Positions 27,756 through 36,756 of a stretch of 64,000 nt of DNA are shown piece by piece. This stretch comes from Winkia neuii (lineage in GTDB: Bacteria > Actinomycetota > Actinomycetes > Actinomycetales > Actinomycetaceae), in NCBI RefSeq assembly GCF_029011175.1, contig NZ_CP118946.1, positions 1,612,001 through 1,676,000 of the forward strand, written 5' to 3'. The notes beneath the pieces were generated by a model. That model made no database searches and was not told the origin of the DNA. It was given only the letters and a program-made list of their open reading frames with translations. Every line of letters begins with the position of its first letter. Positions within the stretch are counted from its first letter, which is position 1. The position numbers and the translations under genes were made by a program.

Positions 27756-28352
27756 CACTGCTCTCCCCTGCCCTGTACGGCCTTCTGCGGGCCTAATAGG
27801 GTGCCGTCGGCGTCGTAGGCCATCGGCTGCGGTTAAACCGCTGAGATTCGGCGAAAATCGAAGAAATCTCGGCTAAGCGGGGCCAAGTGTCACTACGCTG
27901 CGCAGCGAATTGACCTATTAAGTGGCGGAGATAGTGCGCAGCACGTCGGCGTGCACGACGGTGCATGTGCTGTGCAGAAGAGACGCCCGCAGAAGGGCCG
28001 GCAGAATGTCGTTGTCATTCTGTTGCGCAGTAAGGGTGTCAATAGACTGGCGAGCCACTTTATTGCCCAATTCGCGTGTCATTAAAGTGACAGGGCATTT
28101 GAGTGCGCAGTAAACGTGTCGATGAAATGGCTGCCCAATACACAGTGCAATCAACGTGTTAAATGAAATGTCGCAGACACTACGCAGCGCAGTGAATTGC
28201 GCAGCAGAAGAGCCAGTCAATGTGCCACTGCACCGCACAACGAAACAGCACGGGTGATGTGCAACAAAGCGGCGTGTGAAATGCACCGTGAAATGTCAGT
28301 GCACCTAGAGCTGCACCACCGCTATTCCCCTACGACGTCCGAACGGCGCCTT
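27756..28352. other. Gene-free, hairpin-rich stretch downstream of the relaxase
   Basis: No credible coding frame. Stems include CCGCT-GAGATT at 27838-27848 with 27865-27880, GCGCAGCAC 27936-27944 with 27967-27975 (one G-U pair on the plus strand), 28003-28008/28016-28021, CACTTTA 28056-28062 with 28083-28089, and 28093-28097/28132-28136. Two similar 20-mers beginning TGCGCAGTAA lie 80 bases apart (28024 and 28104). May continue the folded region upstream of the relaxase. It ends at the IS6 copy. Confidence 0.45.
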
Positions 28353-29195
28353 GGTGCTGTTGCAAACTTCAGGCGGAGAGCCGTGACGACCCAGTCTTCA
28401 TCCTTTGATGCTCGCTGCGGGTCGGCGTTCTCAGGCAGCCTCGAACACCCGGCTGACGATCACCGCATCCGGGTTCGGTTGCTCGTAGGCAAACATCGCG
28501 CCCTGGCCTTTCCGTAATGAGTGCATCGCTTCCATCCCTTTCAACGTCCGGTACGCCGAGGTCCGGTTTTTGAACGCCCCCTTCGGTCCGAGGATCCGTT
28601 TCAGCCGCCCATGATCTCCTTCAATGACGTTATTGAGGTATTTCACCTGCCGGTGTTCCACGGTCTGCGGGCAGATTCCCTCTGACTTCAACTCGGCGAT
28701 TGCCCTGGCCAGGGAGGGTGCTTTATCGGTGTTGATCACCCGCGGGAACCCGGTTATCGTGTTCGACCTCAGGGTCTTGGCCAGGAAACGCTTCGCTGCG
28801 GCGACGTTACGCTTTGGGGACAGGTAAAAATCCAGGGTCTGCCCACCGGCGGTAATAGCCCGGTAGAGATAGCACCACGTGCCGCCGACCCGAATATAGG
28901 TCTCATCCACCCGCCAGGACCGGGCCTGCCAGTCGGGTACCTGCCGGTACCACCGAGTGTGCTTATCCAACTCAGGGGCGTATTTCTGCACCCAGCGGTA
29001 GATCGTGGTGTGATCGACTGGCACACCCCGCTCGGTCATCATCTCTTCGAGATCGCGGTAGCTCACGCCGTAGCGGCAGTACCACCGCACCGCCCACAGG
29101 ATGATTTCACGGGGGAAATGCCGACCGGAGAAGATGTCCATGGCCGTGATTATTTCACGCAGGTCTTCCTGTCGCCCGAACTTTGCAACAGCACC
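28353..29195 (-). mobile_element. IS6-family insertion sequence, IS1628-like, intact copy
   Basis: 843 bp bounded by inverted ends GGTGCTGTTGCAAACTTC at 28353 and GAACTTTGCAACAGCACC at 29178-29195. The single transposase gene fills it. The flanking 8 bases (GGCGCCTT and GGACTACA) do not match, so it did not arrive here by a simple insertion that left a duplication. IS6 elements spread by cointegrate formation. Confidence 0.88.
28431..29141 (-). CDS. IS6-family DDE transposase
   Basis: 236-aa transposase resembling IS1628 of corynebacteria. An N-terminal helix-turn-helix (YRDLEEMMTERGVPVDHTTIYRWV) precedes the DDE core: Asp in WRVDETYIRV, Asp in VINTDKAP, Glu in VIEGDHGRLKR. Full length with its own ATG, so probably active. 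Confidence 0.92.
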   Translation of the reverse strand: MDIFSGRHFPREIILWAVRWYCRYGVSYRDLEEMMTERGVPVDHTTIYRWVQKYAPELDKHTRWYRQVPDWQARSWRVDETYIRVGGTWCYLYRAITAGGQTLDFYLSPKRNVAAAKRFLAKTLRSNTITGFPRVINTDKAPSLARAIAELKSEGICPQTVEHRQVKYLNNVIEGDHGRLKRILGPKGAFKNRTSAYRTLKGMEAMHSLRKGQGAMFAYEQPNPDAVIVSRVFEAA

Positions 29196-29358
29196 GGACT
29201 ACATATGGGCGGACATATGCTAAAGCGTATGCCGTGCCATATGCCTAAACATACGGCATGTACTGTGGGGCGTATATTCACCCGCCCCATCGCGGTAGCT
29301 ATGCGTTTTTCAACGCCCGATACACCGTAGGGCTTGAACGGAATTCATGTAGGCGCAA

Positions 29359-29703
29359 TCAGGGGCTATAAAGTATCGCATTACTTGCATCCAAACCTGT
29401 ACATTCAGAGAATTGCCTTGGACTGGCGGTAACAGGTACCAGATATGCGTTCGTAAAATTCGCGCGCGTTAATGTCGCTCCACGAAGGTCTGACTCGCTA
29501 AGAATTGCGTTCGTAAAATCTGCGTCGGTGAAATCTGCCGATTTCAAGTTAGCCCATGCCACCATGGAGCCGCGAAACGAGCATCCTTTGCATATGCTTC
29601 CTTCGAGATTGATATCCGTCAGGTCATAGTTGGACATATCTTTCCCGGAAATGTCTTTCCCAGCGAGCTCCGTGGCCCACGATTGAGGCATCGTTTTGTA
29701 CAT
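29359..29703 (-). CDS. Pentapeptide-repeat protein
   Basis: 114 aa with about 12 consecutive pentapeptides of the A(D/N)LxX type (NYDLTDINLEGS, WANLKSADFTDADFTNAIL, SDLRGATLTRANFTNAYL), predicted to form a small right-handed quadrilateral beta helix. Qnr and MfpA, which shield DNA gyrase from quinolones, share this fold but are near 190-220 aa, so a resistance role is only a possibility. It is the only gene between the two IS6 copies. The ribosome site is weak. Confidence 0.75.
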   Translation of the reverse strand: MYKTMPQSWATELAGKDISGKDMSNYDLTDINLEGSICKGCSFRGSMVAWANLKSADFTDADFTNAILSESDLRGATLTRANFTNAYLVPVTASPRQFSECTGLDASNAILYSP

Positions 29704-29781
29704 TTGCTATTTAATCTGCGGTGAATTGATAATCCATTGCGGGCAACGGCCTTGGTAGCCAAGACAGTGGGTGGTTACAAC

Positions 29782-30622
29782 GGTGCTGTTGCAAAGTTGG
29801 GCGGAGAGCCGAGACGACCCAGTTTCTCATTTCCTGATGGCCGCTGCGTGCCGGCGTTCTCAGGCCGTCTCGAAGGCCCGGTTGACGATCACCGCGTCCG
29901 GATTGGGGTGCCCATAAGCAAACATCGTGCCCTGACCTTTCCGCAATGAATGCATCTTCCATCCCTTTCAACGTCCGGTAGGCAGACGTCCGATTTTTGA
30001 ACGCCCCCTTCGGTCCGAGGATCCGTTTCAGCCGCCCATGATCTCCTTCAATGACGTTATTGAGGTATTTCACCTGCCGGTGTTCCACGGTCTGCGGGCA
30101 GATTCCCTCTGACTTCAACTCGGCGATTGCCCTGGCCAGGGAGGGTGCTTTATCGGTGTTGATCACCCGCGGGAACCCGGTTATCGTGTTCGACCTCAGG
30201 GTCTTGGCCAGGAAACGCTTCGCTGCGGCGACGTTACGCTTTGGGGAGAGATAAAAGTCCAGGGTCTGCCCACCGGCGGTAATAGCCCGGTAGAGATAGC
30301 ACCACGTGCCGCCGACCCGAATATAGGTCTCATCCACCCGCTAGGACCGGGCCTGCCAGTCGGGTACCTGCCGGTACCACCGAGTGTGCTTATCCAACTC
30401 AGGGGCGTATTTCTGCACCCAGCGGTAGATCGTGGTGTGATCGACTGGCACACCCCGCTCGGTCATCATCTCTTCGAGATCGCGGTAGCTCACGCCGTAG
30501 CGGCAGTACCACCGCACCGCCCACAGGATGATTTCACGGGGGAAATGCCGACCGGAGAAGATGCCCATAGCTGTGATTATTTCACGCAGGTCTTCCTGTC
30601 GCCCGAACTTTGCAACAGCACC
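29782..30622 (-). mobile_element. IS6-family insertion sequence, IS1628-like, decayed copy
   Basis: 841 bp with inverted ends GGTGCTGTTGCAAAGTT at 29782 and GAACTTTGCAACAGCACC ending at 30622. Same orientation as the copy at 28353 and nearly identical to it over most of the length. No matching flanking 8-mers (GTTACAAC and ACTTCCCC). Together the copies bracket a 586-bp segment carrying the pentapeptide gene. Confidence 0.85.
29854..30568 (-). pseudogene. IS6-family transposase, inactivated
   Basis: Matches the intact transposase but has a TGG-to-TAG nonsense change just before the first catalytic Asp (near 30342), and a 2-base deletion near 29957 that shifts the C-terminus out of frame after KGME. 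It could still be moved in trans by the intact copy because both ends are preserved. Confidence 0.85.
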
Positions 30623-30905
30623 ACTTCCCCCTTCCTTGCCGGTTCTTCATTTTGGCGTACACCTAGTTCAACGCTTTGATCTCTATTTTATTCCCGACCC
30701 GCCCCCAGGGGGTGGAGTGTTGCGTTTTCCCGAATGTCCCATTGGGTACACCGACCTCAACCGCGACATCGCCGCACAAACAGGGCAAACAGCCTTCGGC
30801 AAAAGCGTCGCTCCCAACTTTTGGGCGCTGTGGTGCGTGACCAGCTTCCCTCTCCTATCGGTGGTCTCACTCTGCCGGCGGCGAGCGACAACCCTCCCAC
30901 ATTCT
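30623..30905. other. Short unassigned stretch with coding-like remnants
   Basis: Between the IS6 end and the next gene. A plus-strand frame reads CPIGYTDLNRDIAAQTGQTAFGK, which looks like a protein fragment but matches no family I recognise; there is no start signal. Confidence 0.3.
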
Positions 30906-31451
30906 CTAACTGCCGGGAAGCGCTTTCCTGGTTACGTTCGCAACCATCTGTCCTCCGTTTTGCACTAGCCATTTCCTGGCTTCTGGAGAAACTGCGGCCA
31001 TGCCGGCCGCGCCAAATGCAATTCCAATTCCGAGGACTACCTCTTTGTTGACCTTCAACACTTCCAAGTTGAATCGTTTATTGTTCAACTCATGTTCAAA
31101 TAGTTTGTCGTCGTACCGCTCTAGGCGGTTAAGTGCATCCTGGCGTTCCTGCTCAGAACTATTGGGGTTGTGAATAATTTGACGGAGTATTTCTTTTGAC
31201 GTGTCTATTTGCGCGTAAAGATTGTCTGAACTCCGGTCATTGCTGGCAACAGCCTTTTGGACACTATCGTCCATCGCCTGGGCAAACTGGAACATCGTGT
31301 CGGGCGCGATAGATCGTAACGCCGTAAGGACCGCCTCGTTAACTCCCTCTTTCTGCACCATCTTGACGAGGTGAAGAACTTTGTCGCTACTCATTCGCCG
31401 CAAGTCCTCTACATTGAGAGCGACCTTAAGATCATCGACTGTCTCGATCAC
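30906..31451 (-). CDS. Hypothetical protein, helical with a C-terminal hydrophobic segment
   Basis: 181 aa, probable GTG start at 31451 preceded by AAGGGGGAA. Predicted mostly helical (DDLKVALNVEDLRRM, SSEQERQDALNRLERYDDKLFEHEL). One hydrophobic stretch near residues 140-160 (VVLGIGIAFGAAGMAAV) could insert in the membrane. No family recognised. Location inside the element suggests cargo. Confidence 0.6.
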   Translation of the reverse strand: MIETVDDLKVALNVEDLRRMSSDKVLHLVKMVQKEGVNEAVLTALRSIAPDTMFQFAQAMDDSVQKAVASNDRSSDNLYAQIDTSKEILRQIIHNPNSSEQERQDALNRLERYDDKLFEHELNNKRFNLEVLKVNKEVVLGIGIAFGAAGMAAVSPEARKWLVQNGGQMVANVTRKALPGS

Positions 31452-31574
31452 CGTTCCCCCTTAGTACGTGGAAGGCTCAATCTTACTCACCTTTAGCCTG
31501 CAAGGCTTTAGCTGAAAAGCGTAAATGGGTACACCCCAAGCGAACAATTTGTGAATGACAAAACTTCCTGTTCG

Positions 31575-31615
31575 CTAGGGTTAGTTCCAAGACTAACGGA
31601 ACAGAACCGTCACTG
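31575..31615. other. Possible resolution (res) site
   Basis: Interleaved dyads just upstream of the broken resolvase: CTGTTC...GAACAG, GTTAGT...ACTAAC and GTTCC...GGAAC. This fits a recombinase-binding region but is short for a full three-subsite res. Confidence 0.35.
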
Positions 31616-31621
31616 CCTCTG

Positions 31622-31990
31622 GAGATCACTGAACAGTTGGGTGCGATCTCAGGACAAAAGGTGGGCTATGCCCGGGTGAGTTCGAAAGATCAGAACCTTG
31701 ATCGTCAGATTGAACAACCCAAGGCAGAGAAGGTCTTCACCTAATACACGGATAAGGCCAGTGGTGGATCGCGTGAGCGCCCTGGACGTGATGAAGCAAT
31801 GCGATATGTCCGTGCAGGAGATCAGCTTGTCGTCACGTCGATGGATCGGTGCGCGCGTTCACTGACGGATCTGTACGCCATTGTTGACGAGCTAGTCAGC
31901 AAAGGAGTGTCGGTGAAGTTCCTCAAGGAGGGACAGACCTACTCAAAAGACTCCACCCCGATCGCCAAGCTGATGCTAGGGCTGTTGGGT
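31622..31990 (+). pseudogene. Serine resolvase remnant (Tn3/Tn552 type)
   Basis: Reads GYARVSSKDQNLDRQI (nucleophile Ser in ARVSS), then a TAA at 31742. It continues in the same frame with YTDKASGGSRERPGRDEAM and DRCARSLTDLYAIVDEL up to KLMLGLLG, where homology stops. The C-terminal DNA-binding domain is missing. Dead on two counts. Confidence 0.8.
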
Positions 31991-32045
31991 TTTGTTCAGT
32001 TGGGTAAGGCCGTGAAAGAGCTGGATCAACACCGTGAAATAGTTG

Positions 32046-32076
32046 AAAAAATAACCCCGCAGGTTTCCCTGCGGGG
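32046..32076 (-). terminator. Terminator of the ssb gene
   Basis: CCCCGCAGG / CCTGCGGGG stem with a TTTC loop. Read on the minus strand it is followed by TTATTTTTTC. Confidence 0.85.
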
Positions 32077-32084
32077 TGTCGTTG

Positions 32085-32516
32085 TTAGAACGGTGCTTCG
32101 TCGTTGTCGGCGTCAGCGCCAGCCAGGGCGGCGTTCGCCGCCTCGCCTCCGCGACGGGCTGCGCGCGCAGCGGACTCTTTCTTGGAGTCGATCAGCTGCA
32201 CGGTGTCGATACGGGCGACCAGCGGGTACTGCTTCTGGCCGTCCTTGTCGGTGTAGACGTCGGTTTTCAGCGAGTAGCTCACCGCGACACGATCGCCGGA
32301 GCCGATGCAGCCGAATACGCCGGGGTTCTTAGCGTCCTGGACGTAGCCGGTCAGCTCCACGATCTCGCTTTCCACCTTGCCGGTGGCCTTGTTCTTGAAG
32401 GTGTTGCGCGCATAGACGCTGAGCTTCACCGTCGCACCACCGTTTGCGTGCTCGAACAGCTTCGGTGCGCGAGCTGCGTTGCCGACGATGGTGCCGTTGT
32501 TGAAGGGGTTGGACAT
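32085..32516 (-). CDS. ssb: Single-stranded DNA-binding protein of the mobile element
   Basis: 143 aa OB-fold protein. The N-terminal FNNGTIVGNAARAPKLF and the SVYARNTFKNKATGK region match plasmid SSBs. The C-terminal tip DNDEAPF is the acidic-Pro-Phe tail that recruits partner proteins. Such SSBs support single-strand transfer intermediates on conjugative and mobilizable elements. AGGAG lies just before the ATG. Confidence 0.88.
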   Translation of the reverse strand: MSNPFNNGTIVGNAARAPKLFEHANGGATVKLSVYARNTFKNKATGKVESEIVELTGYVQDAKNPGVFGCIGSGDRVAVSYSLKTDVYTDKDGQKQYPLVARIDTVQLIDSKKESAARAARRGGEAANAALAGADADNDEAPF

Positions 32517-32605
32517 GATGGTTCTCCTTATGTGAGTGAGTGTGATTTGCTGTGCAATTTGGGTACTTCAGCAGCGGCTTTGCTGCTGCGGGGGTTGCGC
32601 TGCCG

Positions 32606-32749
32606 TTACAGCACTGCCCAGGGCAGCGGTGTGCCTGCCGCCTCTAGGTCGCGCAGTTCTTGTGCTGCGCCCGGATCGGCGTCCTCGCCGTCGATGCCGT
32701 CGGCGAGCTGGTAGAGCAGTTCCAGGTCGGTGTGGGTGATGTCGCGCAT
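32606..32749 (-). CDS. Small 47-aa acidic protein, function unknown
   Basis: Open frame MRDITHTDLELLYQLADGID to PLPWAVL with AAGGAGG seven bases before the ATG, upstream of ssb on the same strand. Acidic and helical; no family recognised. The strong ribosome site and its position in the ssb transcript argue that it is real. Confidence 0.55.
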   Translation of the reverse strand: MRDITHTDLELLYQLADGIDGEDADPGAAQELRDLEAAGTPLPWAVL

Positions 32750-32875
32750 CACGTGCCTCCTTGTTCGGATTGGTGGTCAATCCGTCTGTTGGAGACAGCT
32801 CTGCTGTCTAGGGGTCGCTCCCCTACCTCGTTGAGGTGTCTGTCGTCGCAAGCCACGGCCGACGAGAAAAAAGAA

Positions 32876-32900
32876 ACCCCGTTGCATCGCTGCAACGGGG
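32876..32900 (-). terminator. Terminator of the DUF4192 gene
   Basis: CCCCGTTGCA / TGCAACGGGG stem. On the minus strand it is followed by TTTCTTTTTTC. Confidence 0.85.
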
Positions 32901-32909
32901 TATGCGGTG

Positions 32910-33883
32910 TTACTCGGCAAACAAGATCGTGCGGGTCTTCTCGGCGCCTTCGCGGACAAGCTCGACCATCCGCTCACCTTGGCCGATATCGGTTAGCTTC
33001 GCTACCAACGACGGGAAGTTCTCGTCTGGCCCGATCTCGGTGGCTCGCTGCGCAGCCACGCCAGCTAGCCCCGGCTGGCCTGTGGCGTGCGCAAGCACTG
33101 CAACAGTGGCTGTGAGCTGCGCCCGCATCCCTGGCCAGCTGGTCGGGACAGCGCGCATGACCTGCTCTATGAACGCAAGGCCCGCCTGCGGTTCATCGAG
33201 CAGCGCGGCAAGCAGCGTATCCCGCAAGCGCGGCGTGGTGAAGCATTTCAGCGCAGATCGAACAGCGCGAGTGCTCGGCTGGGTGATCCCTGCCGCCGCC
33301 TGCTCGTATTCACGCTGCAGCATGTCGGAGAACATCGGCGGGATATACGCCAGCGCGTCTTCGATGATGTCCGCGTGCTCGGCAGCGTCGATGCCGTGAT
33401 CGGTGCTGTTCAACCGTGCCTCGATGTCGTCTTTGCTCGGCTCCGGCAGCTCGCCGGTGTGCTCTAGCATCTGCTTAAGCGCCGCCGATGCGGCGACCTC
33501 GCCGACAACGCCGTGGCGCGGCTCGTCGATGAGCGGATGCTGGTACACAGACCACCAGGCAGCCCCGGTGACGATCTCGGGCACCTGCACCACCCCGAGC
33601 AGCGGCGGTAGGTGCACTGCCCCGCTGGTGAGATACGTGGCGGTTTCGTCGAAGATCGGTTGCGCAATGTCATCGCTGATCATGTACGCGATAACAGCGT
33701 CGAGTTCGAGGTGGTGGACCCACGCTGCGAACCGCTCGCGGCTCTCGGTGAGCTTCTCCACGGCCTCGTCCAGGTCGAACCGTGCGACCGGGCCGAGGCG
33801 AACGGTGTCGACGCCCTCGTCGTCGACGAAGAACGCGAGGATCAGCGAGTTGTTCGGGTAGAACCCGAGGATGCCGGGGAGGT
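32910..33883 (-). pseudogene. DUF4192 gene, 3' part, split by the IS21-family element
   Basis: Reads LPGILGFYPNNSLILAFFVDDEGVDTVRLGP, the typical start of DUF4192 proteins, then about 300 further residues including a second repeat-like motif EDALAYIPPMF. Removing the insertion and one copy of the 7-bp duplication joins this part in frame to the 5' part at 36538-36586 and gives a 340-aa protein. The family is common on actinobacterial plasmids and chromosomes; its role is unknown. A terminator lies just downstream. Confidence 0.88.
33877..33883. repeat. Left 7-bp target duplication of the IS21-family element
   Basis: GGGAGGT, identical to 36531-36537 on the other side of the element. Confidence 0.88.
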
Positions 33884-34028
33884 TGTTGCGACCGGCTAGT
33901 TGGTAGCGGTGTGGTGACTTTCGGGTAGCGGTTCAGTGGGTTTCCGGTAGCGGGGTTGGCGGTGGCGGGTGATGCTTTCGGGTGGTTGCGCCACAGGGGT
34001 GTAGCCGGTTACCGGAAGGAGTCCGCTG

Positions 34029-35672
34029 ATGACGGATTACCGGGCGGTGATGAAGCTGCTTGTGCAGCAGCGTTCGTACCGCCAGATTGAACAACAGCTC
34101 GGGTGCTCGCACCGCACGATTTCCCGGTCGAATCAGGTGCTTCGATCCCTTGGGATTCGCACCGTCGACCAGGTTTTGGCGTTGACGGATGATGAGCTCG
34201 ACGAGTTATTCGTAGATGGGCGCAGTACCGGCCAGGGCGAGTTCGTCCCTATCGATTTTGATGCGGTGGTCAAAGCCCGCACGGGGCGTAACAAGCAGAC
34301 ACTGCAAGTGCTGTGGGCGCGCTACACCACCACACCTGCTTTACCCGGCCAGCTTCATTACAGCTACGACCGGTTTCGCCAGTTGGTGGCGTCTCATGTC
34401 GATGCGGCCGGTTTGACCGCACGCATCACCCATACACCGGGGCACACCATGCAGGTGGATTGGGCAGGCACCAAGATGCGCCTGTTCGACCCTTATGGCG
34501 CACCGGGGGTGAAGGTCAGCGTGTTTGTCGCCTCAATGCCGTATTCAGGGATGATTTTTGCCCTCGCATGTCCGGATGAGCGCCAGCATTCCTGGCTTGA
34601 TGCCCACCACCACGCGTTCGCCTACTTCGGGGGCGTGCCTGAGGTTGTGGTGCCGGATAATGCCTCGACTGCGTCGAACGCGATCAGCGCGGCGGATCGA
34701 AACCGCAAGGTCAACGACACCTACGAGCAGTTTTTGGAGCATTACAACACCGCAGCACTGCCCACGAGGGCGAAACGGCCGAAAGACAAAGCGAATGTCG
34801 AAGCCGCAGTCAAGATCGTCACCCACAAGGTCATCCACGCACTCGATGGCCACCAGTGCGTCGACCTTGACGAACTCAACTCGCGAATTCAGCAGCTGGT
34901 TGACCAGATCAACCAGGCGGTACCGTTTCGTCACCAGCAGTCAAGCCGCAAAGACATTTTCGATGCGCATGAAAGGCACCTGTTGACAGCGCTTCCCGAT
35001 ACCCCGTGGCAGCGCACCGAGTGGAAACGCGCCAAGGTCGCCCCAGATTTCCACATCACCGTAGCTAGCGTGCGGTACTCCGTGCCGCACCAGCTCGTTG
35101 GCCGCACTGTCGATGTGCGCATCACCGGGCAAGTGCTCACGGTCTTCGATGGTGGCCGTGCCGTTACAACCCACACGCTTGCCCACACCCGCGGGGCGTA
35201 TGTCACCGATGCCGACCACATACCGGCGAACATGGATCACACCCAGGGACTGTGGACGAGCGATTACTTCCTGCGCGAAGCCCAAAAGATCGGGCCGGCG
35301 ACACGCACCGTCATCGAGGAAATGATCGCGGCGAAAGCAATCCCGGCCCAGGCGTACCAATCGTGCAGGAACGTGCTGTCAATGGGCAAACACGCCAACA
35401 AGCTCGTGTTGGAAGAAGCATGTAAGCGCCTAGTCTCCTCCGACGGGACCCGCCGGGCGGTGTCCTACACCGCGGTCAAAAACATGATGGCCGCCGTACG
35501 CAAAGAAGTCGCAACCCGACCACACGGCTTCGACCAACCGGCACCGGCCACACCTGGGCATCGGGCCCACCCGTCCGCCGCTGCCACACGCGACACCAGC
35601 GGCGCCTACCTCGGTGGCGCAGCACAGTTCAGCCTGGACAACCTCATCAAGAAAGGAACCACAACGCCATGA
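34029..35672 (+). CDS. istA: IS21-family transposase IstA
   Basis: 547 aa. N-terminal helix-turn-helix (YRQIEQQLGCSHRTISRSNQVL). The DDE core has Asp in MQVDWAG, Asp in VVPDNAS and Glu in KANVEAAV. A C-terminal beta domain begins near PDFHITVASVRYSVP. Its last codons overlap istB by 4 bases. GGAAGGAG precedes the ATG. Confidence 0.93.
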   Translation: MTDYRAVMKLLVQQRSYRQIEQQLGCSHRTISRSNQVLRSLGIRTVDQVLALTDDELDELFVDGRSTGQGEFVPIDFDAVVKARTGRNKQTLQVLWARYTTTPALPGQLHYSYDRFRQLVASHVDAAGLTARITHTPGHTMQVDWAGTKMRLFDPYGAPGVKVSVFVASMPYSGMIFALACPDERQHSWLDAHHHAFAYFGGVPEVVVPDNASTASNAISAADRNRKVNDTYEQFLEHYNTAALPTRAKRPKDKANVEAAVKIVTHKVIHALDGHQCVDLDELNSRIQQLVDQINQAVPFRHQQSSRKDIFDAHERHLLTALPDTPWQRTEWKRAKVAPDFHITVASVRYSVPHQLVGRTVDVRITGQVLTVFDGGRAVTTHTLAHTRGAYVTDADHIPANMDHTQGLWTSDYFLREAQKIGPATRTVIEEMIAAKAIPAQAYQSCRNVLSMGKHANKLVLEEACKRLVSSDGTRRAVSYTAVKNMMAAVRKEVATRPHGFDQPAPATPGHRAHPSAAATRDTSGAYLGGAAQFSLDNLIKKGTTTP

Positions 35673-36436
35673 CCCCACCGACCCCGCCGCAAGAGCGTTT
35701 CCTCGACGAATCCGTCCTCGCGGACTTCACAGCGATGCGCATGACAGCCTTCGGCAAAAGCGTCATCGACATCGCCAACGACCCAGCCTTCGACACGTGG
35801 ACCTTCTCCCAAAAGGTGCTCTACGCACTCGACAAAGAAGTCGCGGCCAGACGCGAACGCCGCATCAACAAACTGCTCAAGGCATCACGATCGCCAAACC
35901 CCGATGCCTGCCTCGAAGACGTCGTCTACGCACCTGACCGCAACATCAACCCAGAACAAGTCAGCCGACTCGCTCACGGACAATGGTGCCACCTGGGCCA
36001 AAACATTGTCATCTTGGGCAAATCCTCAGTCGGCAAGACCTACCTCGCCCAAGCTCTGATCACCGCAGCATGCCGCAACGACTACTCCGCCAGGTTCTAC
36101 CGCACCGACATGCTTGCCGCGCACTTCGCAGTGATGCCGCTCGACGACCCAGCCCGGCTCAAACTCACCCGCGAGTTGATCAGCGTCGACGTGTTAGTCC
36201 TCGACGACTTCCTCACCACCCCAGTCGACGCCGCCACCGCGCACCTGCTCTTCAACATTCTCTCCGAACGAGAAGGCAACCGATCAACAATCGTGACCTC
36301 ACAGTTCACCCCGCAAGACTGGTACAGATCCATCCCGGACGCCGTCATCGCCGAGTCCATCCTCAACCGACTCATCGCCGGCGCCGAAATCATCACCCTC
36401 GAAGGACCAAACATGAGACTGGAAGCTAACCAGTAA
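35669..36436 (+). CDS. istB: IS21-family helper ATPase IstB
   Basis: 255-aa AAA+ protein that assembles on target DNA and directs IstA. Walker A is GKSSVGKT, Walker B is VLVLDDFL, and the sensor region follows at NRSTIVTSQF. Translation is coupled to istA through the ATGA overlap. Confidence 0.93.
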   Translation: MTPPTPPQERFLDESVLADFTAMRMTAFGKSVIDIANDPAFDTWTFSQKVLYALDKEVAARRERRINKLLKASRSPNPDACLEDVVYAPDRNINPEQVSRLAHGQWCHLGQNIVILGKSSVGKTYLAQALITAACRNDYSARFYRTDMLAAHFAVMPLDDPARLKLTRELISVDVLVLDDFLTTPVDAATAHLLFNILSEREGNRSTIVTSQFTPQDWYRSIPDAVIAESILNRLIAGAEIITLEGPNMRLEANQ

Positions 36437-36530
36437 CACACAAAGCGCCTGAGCAGGGACCCGCTACCGGATCCCCACTCAAGCGCTACCACAAACTCAC
36501 CACACCGCTTCCATTTCGATCTTCTAAACA

Positions 36531-36586
36531 GGGAGGTTCGCGAGGATCTCGCCGTGGGATGCAAGCGTGTGGGAATGAGTGGACAT
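36531..36586 (-). pseudogene. DUF4192 gene, 5' part
   Basis: Starts at the ATG at 36586 with AAAGGAGC nine bases upstream and reads MSTHSHTLASHGEILANLP before running into the insertion at 36530. Positions 36531-36537 are the right copy of the GGGAGGT duplication. It continues in frame in the 3' part ending at 32910. Confidence 0.85.
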
Positions 36587-36756
36587 TGCAGTGCTCCTTT
36601 GCACGAATACGGGGTGTACGTGGTCAATCCCGTATTCGGTCCGGCTCTGCCGGTCGCGCCCTGCCACGGCACCACCGCACCTGAAGCGTGCTGAGCGTCG
36701 CTAGCGCAGCCTGATGCTCGCTCGCTGGGTGCGAGCGCTAGCGACGCAGCCTGTGA

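Larger units (their letters stand above)
33884..36530 (+). mobile_element. IS21-family insertion sequence
   Basis: 2647 bp. Both ends begin TGTT and share TGG(T/A)AGCGGTGTGGTGA after 13 unmatched bases, followed by further GGTAGCG-type subrepeats as is usual for IS21 ends. Flanked by 7-bp direct repeats GGGAGGT. It carries istA and istB with overlapping ATGA. It lies inside a DUF4192 gene in the opposite orientation. Confidence 0.92.

Noticed and set aside
21818-28352. Tn5432 carrying erm(X)
   Set aside because: I could not see IS1249-type transposase genes on either side of erm(X).
33901-36513. IS21 ends placed at the TGGTAGCGG / TGGAAGCGG repeats
   Set aside because: This gives no target duplication; moving out 17 bases to TGTT gives matching 7-bp repeats and restores the split gene.
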